From positions 434,001 to 498,000 of the forward strand of contig OZ241910.1 in assembly GCA_965203755.1 (NCBI GenBank): a stretch of DNA of 64,000 bases, in the 5' to 3' direction. Shown here one piece after another: positions 45,016-53,683 of the stretch (the first letter of the stretch is position 1; every line of letters starts with the position of its first letter). The notes under the pieces were generated by a model. That model was given only the letters and a program-made list of their open reading frames with translations. It was not told where the DNA came from and searched no databases. The position numbers were made by a program, and so were the translations under genes. The stretch is from UBA6055 sp965203755. Lineage in GTDB: Bacteria > Chloroflexota > Anaerolineae > Aggregatilineales > Phototrophicaceae.

Positions 45016-45798
45016 TTATAACCAGGCGTTCATGGCATCGACATCCTTTTGCAAAGCGGCGCCATAAGGCGTCTGCCGGTACTTCAGCGCCTCCTGCCGC
45101 CAAAATTGAAGATTATCGCGGATGGAACGATTGGATGGCCGCTTTCCTGTGCCCATCTGATGGCGATAATAATCCAGCAGCATGGATTGCGCCGGTTCAT
45201 CGGCGACTGTCGAGCGGATATTGCTGAAATAATGCTTCGATTTTTCAGCATCTCCGAGCAGATAAAAGGCTTGTCCCAAGTCGAACTGGACAACATCGGG
45301 CGCCCCGGATAACAAGGCTTTGGTGATATAGTTGGCGGCCGCTTCATATTCCCCGACGGTCAGACTTAACTTGCCCAATCCATAAAGCGCAAAATGGTAA
45401 TCCGGCTTTAATCCCAGCGCATGTTCCAAGGCGGCGCGGCTTTTGTCAAATTGACCCAAATGCCGATAAGCGCTGCCCAGCAAGACCAGCGCATCAACCG
45501 ACGTCCGGCCCGATTCTGGCGTCATCTCCAAAATATCGCGGGCATCCACATAGTCGCCGTTGATGAAATGCCGCTGTGCCTGGTGATAGGGCGACAAAAC
45601 CCGGCGGCTGCCCCATAAAACCAGAAGTTGAATCGTAAGCAAAAGCCCAAAAGCGCCGATCCTGGCTGGCAGCTGAATCGGCTCTGGCCCCAGGAATCCA
45701 AGCATGAGCAGCAGCGGCAGCAAAGCCATGCCAAGCCCAAGCGCCGCCTTGGAAGCCGTGTCCCATTGAGGCGCCTCGCGCAGCAGCCGTCTAAGCAT
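45016..45798 (-). CDS. TPR-repeat membrane protein C
   Basis: 260 aa from ATG 45798. Two membrane helices near residues 13-33 and 43-62 (LGMALLPLLLMLGFLG; FGLLLTIQLLVLWG), then tetratricopeptide repeats: FINGDYVDARDILEMTPESG, VLLGSAYRHLGQFDKSRAAL, YGLGKLSLTVGEYEAAANYI and LGQAFYLLGDAEKSKHYF. Start overlaps the stop of TPR protein B by 8 nt. The frame extends far upstream, but that portion has the Arg/Ser-rich look of out-of-frame translation. Probably a membrane scaffold; partner unknown. Confidence 0.78.
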   Translation of the reverse strand: MLRRLLREAPQWDTASKAALGLGMALLPLLLMLGFLGPEPIQLPARIGAFGLLLTIQLLVLWGSRRVLSPYHQAQRHFINGDYVDARDILEMTPESGRTSVDALVLLGSAYRHLGQFDKSRAALEHALGLKPDYHFALYGLGKLSLTVGEYEAAANYITKALLSGAPDVVQFDLGQAFYLLGDAEKSKHYFSNIRSTVADEPAQSMLLDYYRHQMGTGKRPSNRSIRDNLQFWRQEALKYRQTPYGAALQKDVDAMNAWL

Positions 45799-46690
45799 CA
45801 TCAATGATTTGCCGCTGTGATTTTGCTTTGGCAATCGCGGCTTCGATTTTGCTGATTTCATATTGAAGCGAACTGCCGTAGGCCGTGCCTTCCAGCGCTT
45901 TGAGCGTCGATTTCCAAGCCTGCAATCCATGCCTTGACGCCACCATGCGGTCAGTCGCATGAAGCGCCTGGTCGCGGTCATCCGCCTTGAGATAATAGCG
46001 CGAGAGATGATAATAAACGCGCACGCAATACATCGAGGGCATCGAATACAAGGCAGCCTGTTTGAAGGACTCGATCGCCGAATCGCGCTCTCCCGCCAAC
46101 TGCTGAACAAAACCCAGTTCAGCCCAAATGATCGGCTGGTCTGGCGACAGCTGCGCGGCGGTCTGGAGCGCAATCGCCGCCTCGCCATAGCTTGCCTGCA
46201 TCCGATAGCCGTTGGCCAAGGTGATGTAAGCGCCGGCATTGCGCGGGAACATATAAACGGCCTGGTCAGCCGTCGCCTGCGCCTTCGCCAGCTGTCCATT
46301 GTAGGCATAAGCGCTGGTCAGCAGCATGAGCAGGTCGGGTGTGATTTTGCCACCGGCCATAACCCGCTCCAGCAGCTGAATCGCCTGTGGGAACTGAAGT
46401 TTTTCGATGAGACGATAAGCCTCGCCATATCCAGCCCCATATTGACGCGACTGCCGCGCCAGCAAAACGCCGACCAGCAGAAAACCCAAGGTCATCATGC
46501 TGGCCGAAAGGCATAAACCAGCCAAAGCCAGCTGCGCTATCGGAGAGACGTAGTTATTGAGCGGCTGTGTGAGACCGTTGGCAAACTCAATCAGCACGCC
46601 CAAAACGAAAACAACTATGCCCAGCGCCGCCAAAGCGACCGATACAAAAACTGCGACCCAGACAAGCAGACGGCGGCTGGACATCATCAA
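45791..46690 (-). CDS. TPR-repeat membrane protein B
   Basis: 299 aa. Two N-terminal membrane helices (about 8-32 and 50-75) and then TPR units: EAYRLIEKLQFPQAIQLLER, LTSAYAYNGQLAKAQATADQ, ITLANGYRMQASYGEAAIAL, LGFVQQLAGERDSAIESFKQ and HLSRYYLKADDRDQALHATD. Overlaps both neighbours by a few bases (ATGA with protein A; 8 nt with protein C). The shared plan of the three suggests ancient tandem duplication. Confidence 0.82.
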   Translation of the reverse strand: MMMSSRRLLVWVAVFVSVALAALGIVVFVLGVLIEFANGLTQPLNNYVSPIAQLALAGLCLSASMMTLGFLLVGVLLARQSRQYGAGYGEAYRLIEKLQFPQAIQLLERVMAGGKITPDLLMLLTSAYAYNGQLAKAQATADQAVYMFPRNAGAYITLANGYRMQASYGEAAIALQTAAQLSPDQPIIWAELGFVQQLAGERDSAIESFKQAALYSMPSMYCVRVYYHLSRYYLKADDRDQALHATDRMVASRHGLQAWKSTLKALEGTAYGSSLQYEISKIEAAIAKAKSQRQIIDDA

Positions 46691-47691
46691 ACTCCAACTT
46701 TAAGAGAGGCAAGCTCTTTTTCGCCATCAATGAAAGCGCGGGCAAGATCGACATCCTGGCTCAATACTTCTCGCAGCGCTTGAGCCTCATCCGCGCTCAT
46801 AATCACCTGCCATTCTTCCAAACCAGACTTTTCACCTTTCATCGCCTTCAAAGCCTGCGCGGCTTGCGGCTTGTTTCCACAGCGCATATAAGCGCGCAGC
46901 AGGTACAGATGCGCCAGCAAGCGATGCCGCGAATCAGGCATCCCAAGTTTCAGCGCCGCATTAAGATGCCCGATTGCCTGCTCGCTGTCGCGCATGCGGT
47001 CTTCGATCATGCCTAGATTATAGGCCGCCACCCACTCATCCGGCGCCAGTTGATGGGCTGTGCGGGCGGCCTCCAGCGCTTGCCGATAATTCCGCGCCTG
47101 CAATTCTACCTCGGCAAGGCCGTTATAGGCGACCGCCGACTCGCTGTCCAACTCAATCATTCGCAGATAATCGCGGCGAGCCCGCTTGAGCTTCCCCGCC
47201 AGGCGGAACAATTCCGCCCGAAAGCGATAATGTTCAGATTGCTGCGGCTCCTTTTTCACAAGCTGGCTTATGACTTCAATGGCGACATCATACTCTTGCT
47301 TCCGCATGGCTTTAATCGCCTTTTTATAGTTCTGCGGCGCCCCAAAACTGTTAAACACAAAAATGCCCGCCACCATCCAGCCGACCCCGGCGCCAAGGAA
47401 CAATCCCGTCCACTGTGGGAAAGCCAATGAACCCAAAATGATCGCCAAGACCGCCGGCGCCATGACAGCCAGCCAGCGCCGCCTTTCCTCACTTGGCAAA
47501 CGGCCGAGGACCAAGACAGCCGCGCCCAGCAGGAAAACGACTAGCAGCGCCGTTTGCAGCGCGGTAATCCATGCCACCTGCTCAACCAGCGCATTGAGAG
47601 CCAAGCTCGCCAGCCCGGTTGTCGCCAGCAAGGCGATAAAAATCTTAAATCTGCGCGGCCCGAGAAAAATCTGAAAACGTTTGACCATCAC
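46687..47691 (-). CDS. TPR-repeat membrane protein A
   Basis: 334 aa with four N-terminal hydrophobic segments (about 17-33, 42-62, 72-88, 92-112) and a TPR domain from about 120 (KKAIKAMRKQEYDVAIEVIS; YRFRAELFRLAGKLKRARRD; YNGLAEVELQARNYRQALEA; YNLGMIEDRMRDSEQAIGHL). Has more membrane segments than its two paralogues. Follows the uncharacterised 237-aa gene by 46 nt, so the set appears cotranscribed with alaX and the two GNAT genes. Function unknown; a role in a membrane complex is inferred. Confidence 0.82.
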   Translation of the reverse strand: MMVKRFQIFLGPRRFKIFIALLATTGLASLALNALVEQVAWITALQTALLVVFLLGAAVLVLGRLPSEERRRWLAVMAPAVLAIILGSLAFPQWTGLFLGAGVGWMVAGIFVFNSFGAPQNYKKAIKAMRKQEYDVAIEVISQLVKKEPQQSEHYRFRAELFRLAGKLKRARRDYLRMIELDSESAVAYNGLAEVELQARNYRQALEAARTAHQLAPDEWVAAYNLGMIEDRMRDSEQAIGHLNAALKLGMPDSRHRLLAHLYLLRAYMRCGNKPQAAQALKAMKGEKSGLEEWQVIMSADEAQALREVLSQDVDLARAFIDGEKELASLKVGV

Positions 47692-47737
47692 TTCACATCA
47701 ACTGTTTTTGAAGTTCCTTCGACAATTAGCGGCTGTT

Positions 47738-48451
47738 TTAAGAAAACGTCGCCGCGCGGCGGGCATAATTGCTTATCAATACCACAAACTCCTGCTGCTT
47801 GAATGCGTTGACCCGCTTGATAATCACCCCGCGCCGGTCAATCCAGTATGAGGCTGCCCGGTCAGCATAACGATAGCGCCGCGTCTCGATTTGGAGCTTG
47901 CCAATCGACACTAGGTCATCCGAAGCATATTCCACCTGGGCTTCAACTTGCCTCACAATCCCCGGAAACAACTGTGCATGTTCAAACACAGGCGCAAACA
48001 CGGATACGGCTTTGCCGTCATCACGCGCCATCTCTGCAATCGCGCGCCCCCGAAAGGCAAGCAGAGGCATATCTATCAGGGTGAATGCCGGCAAGTCGAT
48101 CTCCAGATACTCGCGGCTGGCGCCATTCATGGCATAACCGACCTGTATCCGCCCTTCTGCAATGCTGTAAGTCGCCCGCAGAGTTTTGATGCCGCCCTCA
48201 AACCGAGCGCTGTCATAATGAATATCAAAGCGAACCAGTTCGTTTTCGGTGTTTTGCAAGGCTTCCACCAGGATTGATTTTCCGTCTTCAAGGCGCGAAT
48301 CAACATCAACGCGGATCAACGTTTCGCCGTCAGGATGCAGATGAATCGTCCAGGCTTCAGTTTTCCGCAATTCCTGTCCATTCCTGAAAAACCGGTAACG
48401 GCCGCTGGCAGCGAACTTTTCGTGCCTTTGCACCGGATGCAGATAACGCAT
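47738..48451 (-). CDS. Uncharacterised beta-rich protein
   Basis: 237 aa, soluble, predominantly beta strands (YRFFRNGQELRKTEAWTIHL; ATYSIAEGRIQVGYAMNG; VRQVEAQVEYASDDLVSIGK; RAASYWIDRRGVIIKRVNAF). The alternation suggests a lipocalin- or beta-barrel-like lipid-binding fold, but no family is recognised. Its ATG overlaps the alaX stop by one base (TAATG). No signal peptide. Confidence 0.65.
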   Translation of the reverse strand: MRYLHPVQRHEKFAASGRYRFFRNGQELRKTEAWTIHLHPDGETLIRVDVDSRLEDGKSILVEALQNTENELVRFDIHYDSARFEGGIKTLRATYSIAEGRIQVGYAMNGASREYLEIDLPAFTLIDMPLLAFRGRAIAEMARDDGKAVSVFAPVFEHAQLFPGIVRQVEAQVEYASDDLVSIGKLQIETRRYRYADRAASYWIDRRGVIIKRVNAFKQQEFVVLISNYARRAATFS

Positions 48452-49158
48452 TAATCCGAAATCTCCACATACAATCGCTTGTTGATGCCGCCCTTGCTCT
48501 TGTATTTGCTGATTTTTATCCTGCCGACTTCGCTGGTATTGGCGACGTGCGTCCCGCCGTCAGCCTGCAAATCCAGACCATCAATTTCAACCGTCCGCAC
48601 CTCCTGGATTCCAGGCGGCAAGAGATTGATTTTGGTACGAATGAGGTCGGGAATCTGAAAGGCCTGTTCACGCGGCAATACTTGTATCGACAAATCTCTG
48701 GCGGCGGCCACTTCCTGATTGATCTTAGTTTCAATTTCGGCAATGAGCGCCGGCGCCATCCGTTCAAACGCAAAGTCCATCCGCCCCGACAAGACTTCCA
48801 TATTGCCGCCGGTCACGCTGGCCTGATAATCGCGCCAGATCACCCCGCAGAGGATGTGCATGGCTGTGTGCGTCCGCATTAGTTTGTAACGCCGGTCCCA
48901 ATCAAGGATGCCTTTCACCTCGCTGCCGATGGGCGGCAGTTCACCTTCAATAATGTGCCGGCTGCCGCGCTTGACCCGGCTCACGACGTATTCACGCGTC
49001 CCGGCAAGCAGCTTGCCCTGGTCACAAGGCTGTCCGCCGCCGCCCGGATAAAATGCTGTTCGGTCAAGAAACACCCCGTTCTGCTGTTCGTCATGGCTGA
49101 CAACGGCTGCGGCAAACTCCTTAACATAACTGTCTTGCAAATAGATCAATTCTGTCAT
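48451..49158 (-). CDS. AlaX-type alanyl-tRNA editing protein
   Basis: Free-standing editing domain that hydrolyses Ser- or Gly-tRNA-Ala. 235 aa from ATG 49158 (GGGAG 7 nt upstream). Zinc ligands His97 and His101 in RTHTAMHILCGVIW, the glycine-rich TAFYPGGGGQPCDQG near 35-49, and ADGGTHVANTSEVGRI with the third His near 205. The residue before GG is Asp where alanyl-tRNA synthetase has Cys. The start overlaps the upstream GNAT stop (ATGA). Its substrate cannot be fixed from sequence. Confidence 0.9.
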   Translation of the reverse strand: MTELIYLQDSYVKEFAAAVVSHDEQQNGVFLDRTAFYPGGGGQPCDQGKLLAGTREYVVSRVKRGSRHIIEGELPPIGSEVKGILDWDRRYKLMRTHTAMHILCGVIWRDYQASVTGGNMEVLSGRMDFAFERMAPALIAEIETKINQEVAAARDLSIQVLPREQAFQIPDLIRTKINLLPPGIQEVRTVEIDGLDLQADGGTHVANTSEVGRIKISKYKSKGGINKRLYVEISD

Positions 49159-49649
49159 TGCCTGTCTCCCTGTATTTCGGCTCGCATACGGAGCATGGTT
49201 ATCTGCCCGCCGATGGCTTCCCAGAACTTTCGGGCAATGCGATTCTGCGCTGTAACATGCCATTCAAAGTATTGAACATCTTGTGATTCAAACCACAAAA
49301 CCAGGCGCTCGACAAGCTGACGGCCATAGTTCTGGCGGCGGTGCGCTTCCACCACATAGATATCAGCCACAAAACCACTTTGCATTGGCATAAACAGTTC
49401 AGTGGTCACGTCCAGAATCATGCCCAGCGCATAACCGACGATTTCGCCGCGCGCCTCTGCAACCAGCGCCCGCGTACGTTTGTCCGACAAACGATTTTGG
49501 ATATTTTCTGAATAGCGCGCGCCTCCCTTGTCTGATACGCGGAACATCTTTTCATCAAACCTTCGATGATACTCAATCATCTCCAGCCACAACTCACCAA
49601 TTCGCTCGGCATCATCGGCGCGTGCCAGTCGAATCATAGCTCCATCCAA
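49155..49649 (-). CDS. GNAT-family N-acetyltransferase 1
   Basis: 164 aa. GNAT fold: MIRLARADDAERIGELWLEM at the start, VAEARGEIVGYALGMI (beta4), and the acetyl-CoA loop VVEAHRRQNYGRQLVERLVL with the R-x-x-x-x-G/R pyrophosphate motif. ATG 49649 or the in-frame ATG 49637 could be the start; the upstream GNAT stop lies at 49634. Substrate unknown. Coupled to alaX by overlap. Confidence 0.85.
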   Translation of the reverse strand: MDGAMIRLARADDAERIGELWLEMIEYHRRFDEKMFRVSDKGGARYSENIQNRLSDKRTRALVAEARGEIVGYALGMILDVTTELFMPMQSGFVADIYVVEAHRRQNYGRQLVERLVLWFESQDVQYFEWHVTAQNRIARKFWEAIGGQITMLRMRAEIQGDRQ

Positions 49650-50098
49650 TATCCGTTAAAACGCAGCTTCGCGCCTTGACTGCGCCAAAACGCCGCTTCA
49701 ACTGGATAACGCGCCGGCAAATCTGTCACCATGACCGGTATTCCCCGTTCCTTTAACCAGGCTTTAGCCCGATCCAGCAGACTTCCGCCCAAACCGGGAT
49801 GCGGATGATGCAGATCCAATCCCATTTCCATCACCCGGCCCAACTGCCGCGGATGCAAGCCCGGCCGACCATCCGACACCGCGACAACCATAAATCCAAT
49901 CAGTATGGCATCCTTTTCGGCAACAAAAAAGGCGCATCGCCGGTCTGCAAGCCATGCCGCCGCATGATGTTTCCAGGCCTGCGCGGCATCCGGCAAGGGG
50001 CTAAAGAAGAAATCGGTCTGCTGCAATAACGCGATCCGTTCATACCAAAGCCGGGATGCCGCTGTCAAATCAGATTCTTGCGCCAGCCGTATTTTCAT
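49634..50098 (-). CDS. GNAT-family N-acetyltransferase 2
   Basis: 154 aa from ATG 50098 (MKIRLAQESDLTAASRLWYE). The central strands FVAEKDAILIGFMVVAVSDG and the helix GLGGSLLDRAKAWLKERGI indicate a GNAT fold, with the acetyl-CoA loop less canonical (HHPHPGLGGSLL). First gene of the alaX/TPR transcript. In-frame ATG 50140 is an alternative start without better support. Substrate unknown. Confidence 0.82.
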   Translation of the reverse strand: MKIRLAQESDLTAASRLWYERIALLQQTDFFFSPLPDAAQAWKHHAAAWLADRRCAFFVAEKDAILIGFMVVAVSDGRPGLHPRQLGRVMEMGLDLHHPHPGLGGSLLDRAKAWLKERGIPVMVTDLPARYPVEAAFWRSQGAKLRFNGYWMEL

Positions 50099-50273
50099 CG
50101 CGCCCGCCAGGATGAATCTATTGGAACGGTAGCATATCATCTGCCAATCAGGGTAACAAGCCCGCAGCGGCGGAGAGTGGACTGGCCGTTTGCGGTAAAA
50201 TCGTTATAAGGATATTCAATAAATGCGATTTGAAGGATATAATGAAGTTGATTAGTCAGTAAAGGAGTTCCAA

Positions 50274-50639
50274 ATGTCCACTTTACACTCATCAGAACGA
50301 ATCAGCGAGGCATGGCGTTTGCACCGCGATGGCCAGAACAAAAGCGCCATTGACATATTTCAAGACATTATCAGCGCCGCGCCAGAGAATGTTGATGCCT
50401 ATTATGGGCTTGGTTTGGCTTACAAGGCATCCGGCGACATCGCTTCAGCCGCCGATGCCTTCCAAACGGGGTTGGGTTATGCTGAACAGGCTCTTAGCGC
50501 GGTTCAACTGACCTCGCATGTCGAGGGGCATCATGGCGCCAATAACCTGGATACCCATGATGATGACCGCTTCATGATGCTTACCCGTATGCTGAAACAG
50601 CGGCTTGACGATGTGAGCGGCGAGAATCCGCCAGCATAG
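50274..50639 (+). CDS. Small TPR protein
   Basis: 121 aa, no signal or membrane segment. Two TPR units: ISEAWRLHRDGQNKSAIDIF and AYYGLGLAYKASGDIASAAD, with a His/Asp-rich tail. AAAGGAG lies 7 nt before ATG 50274, and TATAAT occurs at about 50239. Followed by a UROD-family gene after 3 nt, so likely cotranscribed. A protein-interaction adaptor by fold; partner unknown. Confidence 0.82.
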   Translation: MSTLHSSERISEAWRLHRDGQNKSAIDIFQDIISAAPENVDAYYGLGLAYKASGDIASAADAFQTGLGYAEQALSAVQLTSHVEGHHGANNLDTHDDDRFMMLTRMLKQRLDDVSGENPPA

Positions 50640-50642
50640 ATC

Positions 50643-51638
50643 ATGCACAAACGCGAACGTTTGGAAAATGCGATTGCCGGCGACCCGGTAGACCGCGTTC
50701 CGGTGGCTCTTTGGCGGCATTGGCCCGGTGATGACCAGCGTTATGCCGATCTGGCGCGCTCTATCATTGATTTTCAGCATGATTACAACTGGGATTTCGT
50801 TCGCGTGATGCCGTCCAGCAATTTTCAAGTGACCGACTACGGGATTCAGGACGAATGGCGCGGCAACCGGCAAGGCCGGCGCGCGATTAACAAGCATATC
50901 GTCAATCGCTCGCTGGACTGGACAAAAATGCGGGCTCTTTCACCAGACCGCGGCGCCTTGTCGCAGCAGCTTGAGTGCATGCGTATGATCTGCAAGGCAA
51001 TGCAATCGCAAGCCGTGCCGATTGTACACACCATTTACAGTCCTTTTGCACAGGCTGCTCGAATCGGGGGCAAGCAGCGGGTTCTAAAAAACATGAGAAC
51101 CCGCGCCGACCGTCTGCGTACCGGCCTCCATCAGCTGACCGAAAGCACCCTGCGTTTTATCGAAGCGCTGCGGCGCATCCCTAATGTCGCCGGCATTTTT
51201 TATGTCACCGAATTTGCCAGCCACGACGTCATGTCAGAAGCAGAATATGCCGCCTTGGTCATGCCGCATAATCTCAAGATACTGGAGTCGATACCGGATC
51301 GCTGGTGGCTGAACTTCGTCCAGGTTCAAGGCTCATCGCCCATGCTGGACTTGTTTGCCGAAGCGCCGGTGCAGGCTCTCAACTGGAACACGCGCCAAGG
51401 CCAGCCCGACCTGCTGTATGCCAAACGTATGTTTCCCGGAGCCGTCAGCGGCGGGCTGGAAGATTGGCGCGATCTTCACCAAGGCACACCGGCGCTGCTT
51501 GGTTCAGTGATTCGAGACGCCATCAGCCAGAGTGAATCACGGCGGTTTATCCTATCCGGGAGCGGTTCGGGTTATGTGACAACCCCAATTTCAAACATAC
51601 GGGCTGTTCGCAGCCTGACGGAAAGCCTGGCTCTATAA
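50643..51638 (+). CDS. Uroporphyrinogen decarboxylase-family protein (not canonical HemE)
   Basis: 331 aa TIM-barrel UROD superfamily member: MHKRERLENAIAGDPVDRVP at the N-terminus and PVQALNWNTRQGQPDLLYAK toward the end. The HemE substrate signature (PxWxMRQAGR) is missing; the equivalent region reads VPVALWRHWPGDD. It is therefore more likely one of the UROD-like corrinoid methyltransferases or an uncharacterised relative. Coupled by TAATG to rsmD, with the TPR protein upstream. Confidence 0.82.
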   Translation: MHKRERLENAIAGDPVDRVPVALWRHWPGDDQRYADLARSIIDFQHDYNWDFVRVMPSSNFQVTDYGIQDEWRGNRQGRRAINKHIVNRSLDWTKMRALSPDRGALSQQLECMRMICKAMQSQAVPIVHTIYSPFAQAARIGGKQRVLKNMRTRADRLRTGLHQLTESTLRFIEALRRIPNVAGIFYVTEFASHDVMSEAEYAALVMPHNLKILESIPDRWWLNFVQVQGSSPMLDLFAEAPVQALNWNTRQGQPDLLYAKRMFPGAVSGGLEDWRDLHQGTPALLGSVIRDAISQSESRRFILSGSGSGYVTTPISNIRAVRSLTESLAL

Positions 51639-52204
51639 TGCCGATGCGCGTCATTGCCGGCAGCGCCAAAGGCATGAGACTGAAGCCGGCGCCAGGAAAA
51701 AGCGTCCGTCCAATCATGGACCGCGCCAAAGAAGCCCTGTTCAACATCATCGGCGAAGATATTCGGGACGCCTGGTTTCTAGATCTCTTTGGCGGCACCG
51801 GCAGCGTCGGCATCGAAGCGCTTAGCCGCGGCGCCGATTATGCCGTTTTCGTCGAACTCGACCTAAGCGCCATCCGGGTTATCCGCGGCAACTTAAACCA
51901 CACGCGGCTTGCCGAACGCGCCCGCGTTCTCCATCGCAGCGCATTTGACATTCTTGCCCGCCCGCCTAAACAACGCTATCATTTCATCTACGTCGCCCCG
52001 CCGCAATATCGGGATATGTGGGCGCTGACCTTGGCGGCGCTGGACGCCAATCCGCATTGGCATCATTCAGATACCACCGTGATTGTTCAAATCGCCCCGC
52101 GCGAATATGATTCATCGATAACATTCAAGCATCTCGTTGAATATCAACAGCGCAAATATGGTCGAACCCTGCTGCTTTTTTATCGTTTTGCTGAACCGAC
52201 ATGA
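51638..52204 (+). CDS. rsmD: RsmD-like 16S rRNA methyltransferase with altered catalytic motif
   Basis: 188 aa Rossmann methyltransferase. RVIAGSAKGMRLKPAPGKSV at the start, RPIMDRAKEALFNIIGEDI, and the SAM loop WFLDLFGGTGSVGIEALSRGA are typical of RsmD, which methylates G966 of 16S rRNA. Motif IV, normally DPPY/F, reads VAPPQYRDMW, i.e. Asp to Ala with Gln after the prolines. The ATG overlaps the UROD-family stop. A 16S target is likely but the altered motif leaves some doubt. Confidence 0.85.
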   Translation: MPMRVIAGSAKGMRLKPAPGKSVRPIMDRAKEALFNIIGEDIRDAWFLDLFGGTGSVGIEALSRGADYAVFVELDLSAIRVIRGNLNHTRLAERARVLHRSAFDILARPPKQRYHFIYVAPPQYRDMWALTLAALDANPHWHHSDTTVIVQIAPREYDSSITFKHLVEYQQRKYGRTLLLFYRFAEPT

Positions 52205-52210
52205 AAACTG

Positions 52211-53683
52211 TCATCGTGATTTGAACGTCTTGAACTGCCGCTGCACAAAGTCGCGGGCTTCGCCAACTGACCCGACATCTCCGGTGACCTGCGCTTCACG
52301 CAGAGCCTTCAGCAGGCGGCCGACGACGGGCCCGGCCTCTATATCCAGCAGTTCCATAATGTCATCGCCATTGAGCGTCAGCTTAGGATTCACCAGTGTT
52401 TCATATTGATTGTGATAAGTATCGAGCATGACTGCCGCCGCTTCAACTCGTTCCAGCCACGTTTTCTGCTCAAGCTCGGCGCCATAAATGCCAAGAAAGT
52501 CAGCAATCGCCAGCAAGATGGCATCCACCCCGCTTTCGCCCAATGTGTGCCAAAACCGATGGCGGTCAAGAACAGTCCCATGCCCCGGCTCAAGAATGCG
52601 GCGATAATTTCCAATCATGGCGACCAGCTTTTTTTCTTCGTCAATCGTAAGCCGCAGCGACTTCGCAATGCTTTGCGCCAGCTGCGCCGAATGAAAAACA
52701 TGGTCATCGGCAGCCTGCGATTTGCCAGCATTATGAACAAGCGCAGCCAGCGCCAGCAGTTCCCGGTGTTTGCGGCCATTGCCATAAACCCGCTCAAGAT
52801 GCCGCTGCAGCTGCGGCCGATAGCGGTCAAATTGGATCGCCAGCATCCCCAAATCAAATGCGGCCGCCGTGTTATCCGTTCTTTGGCTGCTGATCGTAAT
52901 CAGGATTTGGCTCATTCGCTCCACTACCAGCAGTGTATGCCGCCAGACATCAAAACGATGCGGCCAAGGCTGCTCCAAGCCGACCAAGCAATCAACCGGC
53001 GGAATAATGTATTTGAGAAGACCAAGATGCTGAAGAACGCGAATGCCGCGCGACGGGCTGCTTAACGCCAGCAATTTGAAGAACTCGTCCCGAATCCGTT
53101 CGCTGGATGTCTGCGCCAGCCGCGCACCGTGCCGCTTGATATCGGACAGGGTATCGGGATGGATTTTCAGGCGGAATTGCGTGCTTTGGCGCACAGCGCG
53201 CAAGGCTCGTATCGGGTCAGCCTGAATCGCGCGCTGCGAGCAGCGCCGCAAGACCTTTTGCTGAAGATCTTGCTCGCCATTAAGCGGGTCAATCAAAGTG
53301 GAGACATCGCCGCGCAAATCGGCGGCCATGGCGTTGATGGTAAAATCACGGTCGCGCAGGTCATCTGCCAGCGCGGCGCCGCGAAACCGCGCAAAATCCA
53401 CGACAATCGAACCTTGGCCGCTGGCAGCAAACACCCGCGCCACATCACGGTCTTTGTCCATGACAAAAATATCGCCATCAAGACAATCGGCAGCCCGCCT
53501 GGCCATCGCCACAGCATTACCGTCAACCGCAATGTCAATATCCATAATCGCCCGGCGCAAACTGGCATCGCGCACCGCCCCGCCGACGATAAAGGCCGGT
53601 GACGCCGGCCCTTGTTGCAGCAAGAGACGCTGAAGCTCATAAACAAAATCGGGCCAGACCAGGCGATTCGGGGAATCACGCAT
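52211..53683 (-). CDS. CCA-adding enzyme / poly(A) polymerase family with HD-like domain
   Basis: 490 aa. Class-II nucleotidyltransferase head: FIVGGAVRDASLRRAIMDID with the catalytic DxD, RDRDFTINAMA, and the RNA-binding neck RAIQADPIRALRAVR. The C-terminal region resembles an HD phosphohydrolase but the key pair reads HN (ALVHNAGKSQAADDH). Neither encoded tRNA in the window carries CCA, consistent with need for such an enzyme. Start ATG 53683 overlaps the hpt stop by 8 nt; the longer frame upstream lies inside hpt. CCA addition versus polyadenylation is undecided. Confidence 0.88.
   Translation of the reverse strand: MRDSPNRLVWPDFVYELQRLLLQQGPASPAFIVGGAVRDASLRRAIMDIDIAVDGNAVAMARRAADCLDGDIFVMDKDRDVARVFAASGQGSIVVDFARFRGAALADDLRDRDFTINAMAADLRGDVSTLIDPLNGEQDLQQKVLRRCSQRAIQADPIRALRAVRQSTQFRLKIHPDTLSDIKRHGARLAQTSSERIRDEFFKLLALSSPSRGIRVLQHLGLLKYIIPPVDCLVGLEQPWPHRFDVWRHTLLVVERMSQILITISSQRTDNTAAAFDLGMLAIQFDRYRPQLQRHLERVYGNGRKHRELLALAALVHNAGKSQAADDHVFHSAQLAQSIAKSLRLTIDEEKKLVAMIGNYRRILEPGHGTVLDRHRFWHTLGESGVDAILLAIADFLGIYGAELEQKTWLERVEAAAVMLDTYHNQYETLVNPKLTLNGDDIMELLDIEAGPVVGRLLKALREAQVTGDVGSVGEARDFVQRQFKTFKSR

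Noticed and set aside
44870..45103. 77-codon frame upstream of ileS
   Set aside because: Arg/His/Cys-rich content, overlap with the end of TPR protein C and no ribosome site mark it as chance.
45801..46308. N-terminal extension of TPR protein C
   Set aside because: The frame stays open for 169 more codons, but it lies wholly inside TPR protein B and reads as Arg/Ser-rich out-of-frame sequence.
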